Of a stretch of 64,000 nucleotides of DNA, positions 1 to 8,501 are shown one piece after another (the first letter of the stretch is position 1; each line of letters begins with the position of its first letter). The DNA comes from Bacteroidota bacterium (GTDB taxonomy: Bacteria > Bacteroidota > Bacteroidia > Cytophagales > Cyclobacteriaceae): positions 388,978 to 452,977 of the forward strand of contig JAFDYT010000008.1 in assembly GCA_018266055.1 (NCBI GenBank), given 5' to 3'. Under the pieces are notes generated by a model. The model worked only from the letters and a program-made list of their open reading frames with translations, made no database searches and had not been told where the DNA came from. The translations under genes were made by a program, and so were the position numbers.

Positions 1-227
1 CCGATGAATTTGGATAGCGCATATCCGATCACTTGAAAAGTGACGAGCCAAACCTTATAACTTATGCCGGCAAAAAGAAGCCCGTCGAAGGTGGCAACCG
101 AAAAGGTTTTGCGAAAGGCATACACGCAGGTGTAGAGGCAGAAGGCGCTGATGGACGCGTACAAAGTAAACCAGACGGCGTTGGTGTTGCCGAGCCATCG
201 GTTAATAGAAGTGCTTGAATTATTCAA
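1..227 (-). CDS. DUF5690 family membrane protein (MFS-like transporter), N-terminal part
   Basis: This is the first ~75 codons of a minus-strand gene that leaves the window at position 1. The translation has a short polar N-terminus, then a Trp/aromatic hydrophobic segment reading NAVWFTLYASISAFCLYTCV and a YAFRKTFSVATFDG loop. That is how I remember the start of DUF5690, a multi-pass Bacteroidota family resembling major-facilitator transporters. The start is taken as TTG at 227-225, because the only upstream in-frame codons before a stop (248-246) are not starts and an AAAAGG sequence lies about 8 bases upstream. This TTG overlaps the TGA of the preceding PHP gene (TTGA), which suggests translational coupling. 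Substrate is unknown; an uptake role for what the two upstream enzymes process is inference. Confidence 0.72.
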   Translation of the reverse strand, partial: MNNSSTSINRWLGNTNAVWFTLYASISAFCLYTCVYAFRKTFSVATFDGLLFAGISYKVWLVTFQVIGYALSKFI

Positions 228-1072
228 TGGATGATTCCTTTTTCGTTAAATGTAAATGGAATCCATGTATTATCAGAAAGGATGGTGATTTTATTGAAGC
301 CAATTTTTTTAAGAAGCAGCGCTGTCTCTGGAAATTGATTGATAAGATCGTCAGCGTGGTGGGCGTCAGAGCTAATAGTCACTGGGATATTCTTTTCAAG
401 AAGCAATTCAAGAACCCATGGGCTGGGGTAGGTAGTTGTAGATTTTTTTTGGTAGAGGCCTCGGGTATTCACTTCAACAATTCCGCCTGACTTGGCAATG
501 ACGTCAGCTGTCTTTTTTATTTCGTCTCGATACCAGCTATCTGATTCGTCAAAGAATTTATTGCCGATGTTTTGAATTTTTATTTTATCGAGATGACCGA
601 TTACATCTGGATTGGATTGTTCAATCATTTCACGTGTCAATTCAAAGTAGCGGACGATTACTTCTTTGATGTTGTTATGGAATATTTTTTCAAAACCGTC
701 CAGAAAAGAAACATGTGGCCCGTCGATTTCCCAGGGAGTTCCGTCCTCGTACTTCTCGACAAAGTGAACAGAACCTATGCTGTAGTCCAGAGAATCTTTG
801 AAGTCATTGGGGGAAACGAAACCGGGAATGTAATCTATTTCCAGTCCGGCGTAAACCTGTAAATCGGATTGATCTTCTTTCGCCTGTTGTATCGCTTGCA
901 GGTACTCATTCAGTCGTTCTTTTTTCATACACCACTTGCAATCAAATGGAATAGGAGCGTGAGAGGAAAGCCCCAGGCTCTTCATTGAAAGTGATTTGGC
1001 TTTTTGGATTTGCTCGTCGATTGTACTCTTGCCGTCGCAAAAATTACTGTGCGTATGAAAATTACTCCACAT
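224..1072 (-). CDS. PHP-domain phosphoesterase, histidinol-phosphatase (HisJ/HisK) type
   Basis: The protein (~282 aa) has the polymerase-and-histidinol-phosphatase fold. The metal-binding motif FHTHSNFCDGK is at the N-terminus (His6, His8), LGLSSHAPIPF follows at about 45-55, then a GLEIDYIPGF motif, GHLDKIKI near the middle and SSDAHHADD near the C-terminus. All are metal ligands or substrate-loop signatures of HisJ-type enzymes that hydrolyse L-histidinol phosphate or similar phosphomonoesters. The ATG at 1072 is preferred over one 39 bases upstream because the PHP motif begins directly after it. The gene overlaps the end of the upstream FAD oxidoreductase by 11 bases and the next gene's start by 4 bases. 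No other his gene is visible, so the substrate may not be histidinol phosphate; the operon context suggests another small phosphate ester. Confidence 0.85.
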   Translation of the reverse strand: MWSNFHTHSNFCDGKSTIDEQIQKAKSLSMKSLGLSSHAPIPFDCKWCMKKERLNEYLQAIQQAKEDQSDLQVYAGLEIDYIPGFVSPNDFKDSLDYSIGSVHFVEKYEDGTPWEIDGPHVSFLDGFEKIFHNNIKEVIVRYFELTREMIEQSNPDVIGHLDKIKIQNIGNKFFDESDSWYRDEIKKTADVIAKSGGIVEVNTRGLYQKKSTTTYPSPWVLELLLEKNIPVTISSDAHHADDLINQFPETALLLKKIGFNKITILSDNTWIPFTFNEKGIIH

Positions 1073-2231
1073 CGTCAGTATGGTATATTTTGCGGATGCT
1101 TTCCTCGGCATATCCAGCCGAAGTAGTCATGCCCTTTCCGCCAATGGCCGTGCGGATGTGAATTTTATTTTCGATGTCTATTTCCACAATGTCTTTTTCG
1201 TTGTGTTGAGGATAAAAGCCCGACCACGACGCGGCGATCCGGTTCATGTCAAAGGTAACGATGCGACTGGCTTCCTCCAACATCAGCCGGTTGATGTATT
1301 CATTTTGGGTAAACCCAAGGTCGTCGGTGTGGGCTACGTCGGCATATTCATGCGAGTCGCCGATGATGATGGAACCATCCGCTGCTTTTTTGAATAAGAT
1401 ATGAATTCCCCATTTCTTTAACTCTGCAAGATGCTCTGGCGTCTTGGTGGTAGCGAACGATGGGCATTCCTGAAACGATTCATAACGGCGTATGGTAAGA
1501 CCGGTAAGGATATTTCCCTCCAGAGGTATCTCTTTCATAACTGCACTCCGCAACATTTGCAGCTTGCTGGTGACGATGCCGCTTTCGCGGAACAGGTCAG
1601 CGAATAGCAATTTGAATTCACCACCGTTGCACACAATTACTTTCTCAGCGGTGAATTTTTCTTTTCGGTGAGAGACGACTTCTACTGTTGATCCAGAAAC
1701 AGTACAATCGATTATGGTAGTTGAAGGCTTGTACGTCAGATTTTCGAATTTCCTGGAAGCATATTCAAGTAATCTGAAAATCATCCGCTCCGGCTCGGCG
1801 CTAACTTCCTGAGGAAAGAAAAGAGCTTCACGACAATAATCCTTGCTGAGCACGGGCCATCGTTGAAGGCATTGATCGGTGGTGAGTAAATGGCATTCGT
1901 AGCCTCGGCTGTCCATCATCGATTTGAGTTCGTGGATCAACCGCTGCTCATCTTCGTCAGAGGCAATGTACACACTGCCGTTGTTTCGGATCGAAATATC
2001 AAACTCGCTTTGAATCTCCTTATATATAGTGGTGCCTCTTACTCCATAGTTAAACCATTCGCTGCCCATGCCCGAGGGCACCACCTGCCCAAAATTCCGC
2101 ACGGTAGCTTGTATAGGGTAGTGATCTTTTTCTGTTAAGAGAACTTTTTTGCCAAAACTCGCTGCATGATACGCATGAAAGGTACCAAGCACGCCTGAGC
2201 CAACTACGATAACGTCATAATGAGAAGACAT
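1062..2231 (-). CDS. TIGR03364-type FAD-dependent oxidoreductase (HpnW-like, DAO fold)
   Basis: A 389-aa flavoprotein of the D-amino-acid-oxidase/GlpO fold. Residues 6-19 carry the FAD dinucleotide signature VVGSGVLGTFHAYH, and ATVRNFGQVVPSG at about 43-55 is typical of the TIGR03364 clade. The C-terminal GGKGMTTSAGYAEE segment is the second FAD contact. Members of this clade are associated by synteny with phosphonatase-like hydrolases and phosphonate transport, from which the HpnW name comes; the substrate is otherwise unproven. Here it is the first gene of a minus-strand operon with a PHP phosphoesterase and a DUF5690 membrane protein. It is divergent from the SusC/SusD system across 216-249 bases. 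Oxidation of an aminophosphonate-like compound would fit but is inference. Confidence 0.82.
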   Translation of the reverse strand: MSSHYDVIVVGSGVLGTFHAYHAASFGKKVLLTEKDHYPIQATVRNFGQVVPSGMGSEWFNYGVRGTTIYKEIQSEFDISIRNNGSVYIASDEDEQRLIHELKSMMDSRGYECHLLTTDQCLQRWPVLSKDYCREALFFPQEVSAEPERMIFRLLEYASRKFENLTYKPSTTIIDCTVSGSTVEVVSHRKEKFTAEKVIVCNGGEFKLLFADLFRESGIVTSKLQMLRSAVMKEIPLEGNILTGLTIRRYESFQECPSFATTKTPEHLAELKKWGIHILFKKAADGSIIIGDSHEYADVAHTDDLGFTQNEYINRLMLEEASRIVTFDMNRIAASWSGFYPQHNEKDIVEIDIENKIHIRTAIGGKGMTTSAGYAEESIRKIYHTDDVE

Positions 2232-2480
2232 GTCTTTTATAATTAAAGCGGTAAGGTGCGCAATCTAATTGTACTCAATGTTACCAAATGAAAAAGTATT
2301 TTCATCGAAATTGTTAGGATCATTTTACCGGCAAGTTATTCTCCTGGTCAATTTCATAAGACGTAATTAATAGTTCGCTAAACGGTACGTTAAAGTCTTT
2401 TGCAATTTTTGGGCAACAAAATTTTCTTACACTAAACCTAAAATTGTATGCACATTACTTTACCAAATTGGAGAAGAACA

Positions 2481-5400
2481 ATGCAGCAGTTCACGCTGCT
2501 TTTTTTGTTTTTCTCGCTGACTGTCACGTCGGCACTGGCCCAGCGGGTTGTATCCGGAAAAGTTACCTCCGCAGAAGACAATACTTCCATGCCCGGTGTG
2601 AATGTAGTAATCAAAGGCACATCTAATGGAACTGTTACTGACTCTGACGGAAACTACCGGTTGAGTGTTTCGGCCGCCACTGATGTCATCATTTTCTCTT
2701 TTGTAGGGTTCGCCTCGCAGGAAGTTGTTGTGGGCGATAGAACCACGCTTGATGTAATCCTTAACCCCGATGTGAAACAATTGAACGAGGTAGTGGTTAC
2801 AGCGTTAGGTGTGGAGAAAGAATTGACAAAATTGTCCTATTCTCAACAAAAAGTGCAAGGTTCGGACTTGGTGAAAGCACGGGAGCCTAATGCACTCAAT
2901 TCTTTAGTAGGAAAGGTTGCCGGCCTTACTGTGGGGGCTTCTTCAGAAATGTTAGGCCGTCCGCAATTGGTATTGCGTGGCGAAACCGATCTTTTGATTA
3001 CTATCGATGGTGTTCCTGTAGTGTCTGATACATGGAACATTAGCCCCGATGATATCGAAAGTTATACGGTGCTTAAAGGTCCTGCCGCCGCAGCGTTGTA
3101 CGGATCGCGCGGTCAGAACGGAGCTATCATGATTACCACCAAAAGAGGTACAAAGGATAAAAGAGGGTTTTCAATAGATGTTAACTCCAGCACTATGATG
3201 GATAAAGGCTTCCTCACTATTCCTAAAGTTCAAAATGAATATGGAGGCGGAGAATATAATACGTATCGCTTTGGTGACGATGCTCTTGGACAGGCCAATG
3301 GATGGAACCAAAATGATTACGACGTTTGGGGCCCGCGGTTAAATGGTCAACTTATTTCGCAATACGATAGCCCCATTGATCCATCAACAGGAATAAGAAC
3401 GGCCACTCCTTATATTGCCCGAGGAAAAGACAATTTGCAGAAATTCCTTAGGGCGGGTATTCTTTCTACCAATAACATAGCGATCGCCGCTACAGGCGAA
3501 AAATATGATGTTCGCTCTTCGGTTTCTCATTCGTATCAAAGAGGAATAGTGCCGAATACGGACTTGAATATCAACAACTTCAATATTTCGATGGGGTATA
3601 ATTTCACTCCAAAATTGAGATTGGAGTCGAACTTGAATTACAGTCGCCAGTATACAGACAACATTCCGGATGTAAACTACGGACCTAACAGTATGATTTA
3701 CAATATTGACGTCTGGTCAGGTGCCGACTGGGATATCAATAGCCTGAAGAATTACTGGCAGCCAGGAAAGACTGGTGTACAACAGTATAACTTCGAATAT
3801 GTGCGTTATAACAACCCGTGGTTTACCGCTAACGAGTGGTTGCGCGGACATCATAAGACAGACGTATACGGTTATATTTCATTGAAGTACAAACTCACAG
3901 ATTGGTTAAGTGCTGCGGTACGTACTCAAATTACGAGCTGGGACGTAACAAGAACTGAAAAATTCCCTTTCTCGGCATCGGCCTATGGTCGTGATCAGAA
4001 GTTGGGTGATTACAGAGAAGATAAAAGAACGTTGTTTGAGAATAACACCGATATCTTGTTGAGCATCAACAAAAACGTAACACCTGATTTTAATATTTCT
4101 GGATTGGTGGGAGGTAACTTAAGAACTTACTCTTTTAATTCCAGCTACGCCACGACTGACTATCTAAACGTACCTAACGTTTATAATTTCAGCAACTCCA
4201 AAAACCCGGTAAAGGCTTATAATTACGATGCTGCCATGCAGGTAGGTAGCGGGTACTACTCTTTGGATTTTGCTTACAAGCACTTCCTCACCCTTTCAAC
4301 TACTGGTCGTGTTGATAAATTTTCAAACTTACCTAGTGGTTATAACACGGGCTTCTACCCGTCGGTTGGTTTAAGTAGTGTAGTGAGCGATTATGTCAAG
4401 TTTCCTGAAGTTATCTCATTCTTCAAGGTGAGAGCGACCTACGCCAATGTAAAGAATACAAACACTTCTTCCACAATAGGACCAGCTTGGCAGGCAAGCG
4501 GTAACTCAAATCCACTAGATTATGGTGATGTGTATTATTCAGCATACGACGGACCCAATTATTTGAGTAATACATATAGCATTGGTAGGCCCTATAATAA
4601 TCAGCCGGCAGCGTATTATACTACCCAGCTGGCGAACTCAAAAATCAAAACCAACTCTAACGCTACAACCGAGTTTGGTACGTCGATTAAGTTCCTTGAA
4701 AACAGATTGGGTTTGGATGTAACCTATTTTGACGCTGTTAGAGGTCCTAGTATAGTACGTTCACAATGGTCGGAAGCTTCTGGTTTTGTGGGAGGCACTA
4801 TTAATGGTGTAAAGACTGAAAAGAAAGGATGGGAGATATCATTAAGTGGTACGCCTGTTCGATCAGCTACAGGTATCACCTGGAACGTTTTGGCTAATTG
4901 GTCAACCTACGTTGAAAAATATAAAGAATTTTACAATGGACTAACCTCAATAAATGGAGGTGCTATTGGTGCTGACTCACGTGTTACTTACCAAATCGGT
5001 GACCGGGTAGATGGGAATTACGGGTATAAATTCTATAGAGATGCCCAAGGTAATATTATTCACAAGAGCAATGGAGATATTTATAAGGACAATCGTGTAG
5101 CGCAGAAATTAGGAAACTACAATCCAGACTGGGTTTGGTCGTTGGTAAATACGGTTAGCTATAAGAATTTTTCATTGAACTTCCAGTTCGATGGACGTGT
5201 GGGTGGAGTAGGTCAGGATTATGTGTATAAAAAACTGTTGCAAGGTGGTCGTGAAATTTCGACGATACAAGGCGCATATGGAGCCGCGCGCTTGGCCGAA
5301 TTTAATGCGAATTCTAACAACAACCCTAACCAGGCACCGGCTTCTACCTATACTGGTCAAGGGGTAGCCTTAAGTGCTGACCCTAATGCCACGCTTCCCG

Positions 5401-5762
5401 CAGTTGATCCAGTTACTGGTCAAATTACAAATTTGAGCAGTCTTCAACTCAGCAAAAACACTACTCCCTATACGCTGCAGGACTACATTGGAACTGAAAC
5501 CAAATTTGATGAACGCTTCCTGATCAGTAAAACATTTGTGAAACTCAGACAAGTAACAATTACTTACAACTTACCTCAGAGTTTCCTTAAGAAATCAGGC
5601 ATCAAAGCAGCCAGTGTTTCTTTGGTTGGCCGCAACCTCCTTTATTTCGCAAAACGTACTGATGTGGACTGGGATATGTTTATTGGAACATATACCTCTG
5701 CCCAGGATCTAAGATCACCAACTTTGAGAAGATACGGTGTTAACATCAACTTAACTTTCTAA
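2481..5762 (+). CDS. SusC/RagA-family TonB-linked outer membrane protein
   Basis: A 1093-aa TonB-dependent transporter. In order it shows a signal peptide ending at ALAQ, a carboxypeptidase-D regulatory-like domain (VVSGKVTSAEDN to about residue 100), the LNEVVVTALG segment that opens the plug, a plug ending in VLKGPAAAALYGSRGQNGAI, and a long beta-barrel finishing in the terminal Phe of NINLTF. Such proteins form the barrel of SusCD pedal-bin importers and take up oligomeric or complex ligands. The ATG at 2481 is chosen because GGAGAAG lies 6 bases upstream; an in-frame ATG at 2448 would add 11 residues. The partner SusD begins 5 bases after the stop. No sigma/anti-sigma pair is adjacent. 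Ligand is unknown; the downstream phosphoesterases hint at phosphorylated compounds. Confidence 0.95.
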   Translation: MQQFTLLFLFFSLTVTSALAQRVVSGKVTSAEDNTSMPGVNVVIKGTSNGTVTDSDGNYRLSVSAATDVIIFSFVGFASQEVVVGDRTTLDVILNPDVKQLNEVVVTALGVEKELTKLSYSQQKVQGSDLVKAREPNALNSLVGKVAGLTVGASSEMLGRPQLVLRGETDLLITIDGVPVVSDTWNISPDDIESYTVLKGPAAAALYGSRGQNGAIMITTKRGTKDKRGFSIDVNSSTMMDKGFLTIPKVQNEYGGGEYNTYRFGDDALGQANGWNQNDYDVWGPRLNGQLISQYDSPIDPSTGIRTATPYIARGKDNLQKFLRAGILSTNNIAIAATGEKYDVRSSVSHSYQRGIVPNTDLNINNFNISMGYNFTPKLRLESNLNYSRQYTDNIPDVNYGPNSMIYNIDVWSGADWDINSLKNYWQPGKTGVQQYNFEYVRYNNPWFTANEWLRGHHKTDVYGYISLKYKLTDWLSAAVRTQITSWDVTRTEKFPFSASAYGRDQKLGDYREDKRTLFENNTDILLSINKNVTPDFNISGLVGGNLRTYSFNSSYATTDYLNVPNVYNFSNSKNPVKAYNYDAAMQVGSGYYSLDFAYKHFLTLSTTGRVDKFSNLPSGYNTGFYPSVGLSSVVSDYVKFPEVISFFKVRATYANVKNTNTSSTIGPAWQASGNSNPLDYGDVYYSAYDGPNYLSNTYSIGRPYNNQPAAYYTTQLANSKIKTNSNATTEFGTSIKFLENRLGLDVTYFDAVRGPSIVRSQWSEASGFVGGTINGVKTEKKGWEISLSGTPVRSATGITWNVLANWSTYVEKYKEFYNGLTSINGGAIGADSRVTYQIGDRVDGNYGYKFYRDAQGNIIHKSNGDIYKDNRVAQKLGNYNPDWVWSLVNTVSYKNFSLNFQFDGRVGGVGQDYVYKKLLQGGREISTIQGAYGAARLAEFNANSNNNPNQAPASTYTGQGVALSADPNATLPAVDPVTGQITNLSSLQLSKNTTPYTLQDYIGTETKFDERFLISKTFVKLRQVTITYNLPQSFLKKSGIKAASVSLVGRNLLYFAKRTDVDWDMFIGTYTSAQDLRSPTLRRYGVNINLTF

Positions 5763-5767
5763 TTAAC

Positions 5768-7357
5768 ATGTTTATGAAATCCTTTTTAAAAATATTCGCA
5801 GTCACATTCTCCCTTTTCATCTTAGGGAGCTGCCAGAATTTTGATGAGTTGGTAAAAAATAAAAACCTTCCAACTTCTGTACCACCTTCGCTGATTTTGA
5901 CGGGCGTGCTTTCACACATGAATGATCAAAATGCTTGGGATGGAAAGCAAGGTTCACAAAGCGCTGCTCAGTTTTACGTGAGTACTTACGATTATTATGG
6001 CACTAACAACTACGATCAGCAACCGTTTATTCAAACAACAGACAACTTTGAATACGCAGGCGCTCTCCAAAACCTGGTGCAAATGGACATCGAATCTAAA
6101 AACGCAGGTAAACCAGCGCTAAACCCTTACAGTGCACTTGGTAAATTTTTGCGTGCATACTACTTTAACCTGATGTCACAAAAAATGGGAGATATTCCAT
6201 TGTCTGATGCCCTAAAAGGTGAAGCTGGTACTGCTCCGAAATACGATACACAGAAGCAAGTGTACACTCAGATTCTTGCATGGTTGGAGGACGCCAACAC
6301 AGACTTGACGCAACTGATCGCCAATAAGGATGCCTCATTAACGGGCGATATCTATCTTGATAACGATCTTACCAAGTGGCAAAAAGTAGTGAATTCATTC
6401 ACGCTTCGTGTGCTGGTTAGTTTGAGCAAAAAGGAAAGCGACACGGATCTCAATATCAAGCAAAAATTCTCAAACATCGTATCTAATCCTACGAAGTATC
6501 CCTTGCTTAGCGGATTAAGTGATAATTTACAATTTACTTTTAACGCTGCATACAACCCCTATCCTAAGAATCCAACAAGCCTAGGTCGTGACGGTACACG
6601 TGAAAACGTGGGTGGTGCTTTCCTTGATTTGACCACATCTTTGAAAGACCCTCGTACCTTTATTGCAGCTACACCGGCACCTGCTCAATTAATAGCTGGT
6701 AAACTGTTCACTGATTATACTGCATACGTTGGTGCTCCCGCAGGCTTGAGCATGAGCGCTTTAGGTACAAATGCTCAAGGTGGTTCTTATTCCTACGTGA
6801 ATGCGCTGCGTTACTCGTTTGATTTCGCCGGTTCAAAAGCTGAACCTGCCATTATTATCGGCTACCCTGAGCAGTGCTTCAACATTGCTGAAGGAATTAA
6901 CAGGGGATGGGCGACTGGCAATGCAGCAACGTACTATACGAACGGGATAACCGCGTCGATGAATTTTCTTGGTATTACGGAAGGAAGTTCTATTACTGTC
7001 GGCAACCTGACAGGCACCACGGTGTATGGATCTGTATCCAATATTTCGATTTCCGCTTACCTCGCGCAGCCCTCGGTCCAATATCAAGGCGGTGCCGCGG
7101 GATTAACCCAAATCCTGAACCAAAAGTATATCGCCTTCTGGCAAAATTCTAATTGGGAAGCGTTCTTTAACCAAAGAAGAACAGGTGTACCAACGTTTTC
7201 AACCGGTGCGGGCAATGGAAATGGAAATAAGATTGCTATTCGTTGGCAGTATCCTCGCGCTGAGGCCGATGCAAATACAGCCAACTATAAAGCTGCGGTA
7301 CAAAGCCAATACAATGGCGTGGATGATCTCAACGGAAAAATGTGGATATTACAATAA
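5768..7357 (+). CDS. SusD/RagB-like outer membrane lipoprotein (SusD_2-type)
   Basis: A 529-aa lipoprotein with a signal peptide and the lipobox LGSC (Cys22 from the first ATG, with a second ATG two codons on). It has the family's helical TPR-like layout: ALGKFLRAYYFNLMSQKMGD near residue 125, YTQILAWLEDANTDL, and WQKVVNSFTLRVL, followed by the SusD C-terminal EAFFNQRRTGVPTFS and RWQYPRAEADANTANY segments. It forms the surface lid of the SusC transporter encoded 5 bases upstream. The C-terminal signature is close to the RagB/SusD_2 subfamily. The gene is followed by a strong hairpin terminator, so downstream phosphoesterase genes are probably expressed at a lower level or separately. Confidence 0.93.
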   Translation: MFMKSFLKIFAVTFSLFILGSCQNFDELVKNKNLPTSVPPSLILTGVLSHMNDQNAWDGKQGSQSAAQFYVSTYDYYGTNNYDQQPFIQTTDNFEYAGALQNLVQMDIESKNAGKPALNPYSALGKFLRAYYFNLMSQKMGDIPLSDALKGEAGTAPKYDTQKQVYTQILAWLEDANTDLTQLIANKDASLTGDIYLDNDLTKWQKVVNSFTLRVLVSLSKKESDTDLNIKQKFSNIVSNPTKYPLLSGLSDNLQFTFNAAYNPYPKNPTSLGRDGTRENVGGAFLDLTTSLKDPRTFIAATPAPAQLIAGKLFTDYTAYVGAPAGLSMSALGTNAQGGSYSYVNALRYSFDFAGSKAEPAIIIGYPEQCFNIAEGINRGWATGNAATYYTNGITASMNFLGITEGSSITVGNLTGTTVYGSVSNISISAYLAQPSVQYQGGAAGLTQILNQKYIAFWQNSNWEAFFNQRRTGVPTFSTGAGNGNGNKIAIRWQYPRAEADANTANYKAAVQSQYNGVDDLNGKMWILQ

Positions 7358-7378
7358 TTTGAAAATTTTTAAACAACA

Positions 7379-7408
7379 ATCCGGGGCGCAATGCCCCGGA
7401 TCTTTTTA
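7379..7408 (+). terminator. Rho-independent terminator after SusD
   Basis: A 9-bp perfect stem (ATCCGGGGC at 7379-7387 pairing with GCCCCGGAT at 7393-7401) with a 5-base loop is followed by CTTTTT. It sits 21 bases after the SusD stop and 9 bases before the ATG of the phosphoesterase gene. It probably attenuates rather than isolates transcription, since the next gene has almost no room for its own promoter. Confidence 0.85.
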
Positions 7409-7417
7409 AATCCTATC

Positions 7418-8497
7418 ATGAAACCAAAATATTTAATAGTAGCGTTCTTGTTTTGTGCGTTGGTGGCCAAAAGCCAATCGCATAAAACTGAAAATGTAAT
7501 TCTAGTTACGCTCGACGGTATGCGCTGGCAGGAAGTTTTTGGCGGTGCAGAGAAACGATTGATTACCAAAAAATTTGTAGGGGACTCCGTGCAGACACTG
7601 GCGAAATTCTGGAAAGAAAGCGCAACAGATCGTCGGCAAACCCTGATGCCTTTCTTTTGGAATACCATTCAAAAGCAAGGCCAACTTTATGGTAATCGTG
7701 ATCTTGGCAACAAGGTCAACGTAAGCAACAACCAGTGGTTCTCATATCCAGGGTACAATGAAATACTCACCGGCTCCGCGGACAATGAACGTATTAATAC
7801 CAACGATCCGATGGATAACCCTAATAAAAACGTGCTGGAATTCATCAACCAGAAAAAAGGCTTTGAAGGAAAAGTAGCTGCCTTCACGTCGTGGGAAACG
7901 TTTCCGTGGATCATCAACACCAAGCGCAACGGTATTTTGGTCAATGCCGGATGGATGCCCGCAACCAATCCTAATGCCAATGAAAAATTATTGAACGAAC
8001 TGTCAACGCAGCTTCCCAATTTTACCGGCGGCACTCGTTTGGATGCGCTAACCTTTCACTACGGTTTTGAGTATTTGAAAAAGAACAAACCCCGAGTGCT
8101 ATATTTTTCTTTTGACGAGACTGATCATTTTGCACACGAAGGTGAATACGATCGCTACCTGGCTTCCGCCAATTACATCGACGGATTTATGAATACGTTG
8201 TGGACATGGCTGCAATCTGACGAACAATACAAAGGGAAAACCACACTCATCATCACCGCCGATCACGGAAGGGGAAACAAAAACATTTCCGATTGGAGAC
8301 ATCACGGACAAAAGATGGCTGAGTGTGACCAGATTTGGTTCGCTATTCTTGGCCCCGACACACCTGCACTTGGAGAAGTGAAAACCGAAAGCCAACTTTA
8401 CCAAAACCAGATTGCTAAAACACTAGCCGCTTTTCTGGGGTTTGATTATACCCATGAGCGTAAACCTGGTGACGTAATTTCGGGCTCAATAAAATAA
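7418..8497 (+). CDS. Exported alkaline phosphatase-superfamily phosphodiesterase/sulfatase-like enzyme
   Basis: A 359-aa exported protein. The ATG at 7418 gives the signal peptide MKPKYLIVAFLFCALVAKSQ; an earlier in-frame ATG lies inside the terminator loop. Metal-site motifs of the alkaline phosphatase superfamily follow: VILVTLDGMRWQEVFGG (first Asp ligand), NEILTGSADNERIN near the nucleophile region, FDETDHFAHEGEYDRY (Asp/His ligands) and IITADHGRG (Asp-His pair). These enzymes hydrolyse phosphomono- or diesters or sulfate esters with two metals. The gene lies between SusD and the YncE-phosphoesterase fusion, only 4 bases from the latter, so periplasmic cleavage of an imported phospho-compound is a reasonable inference. 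The exact substrate cannot be read from the sequence. Confidence 0.82.
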   Translation: MKPKYLIVAFLFCALVAKSQSHKTENVILVTLDGMRWQEVFGGAEKRLITKKFVGDSVQTLAKFWKESATDRRQTLMPFFWNTIQKQGQLYGNRDLGNKVNVSNNQWFSYPGYNEILTGSADNERINTNDPMDNPNKNVLEFINQKKGFEGKVAAFTSWETFPWIINTKRNGILVNAGWMPATNPNANEKLLNELSTQLPNFTGGTRLDALTFHYGFEYLKKNKPRVLYFSFDETDHFAHEGEYDRYLASANYIDGFMNTLWTWLQSDEQYKGKTTLIITADHGRGNKNISDWRHHGQKMAECDQIWFAILGPDTPALGEVKTESQLYQNQIAKTLAAFLGFDYTHERKPGDVISGSIK

Positions 8498-8501
8498 TAC
8501 A

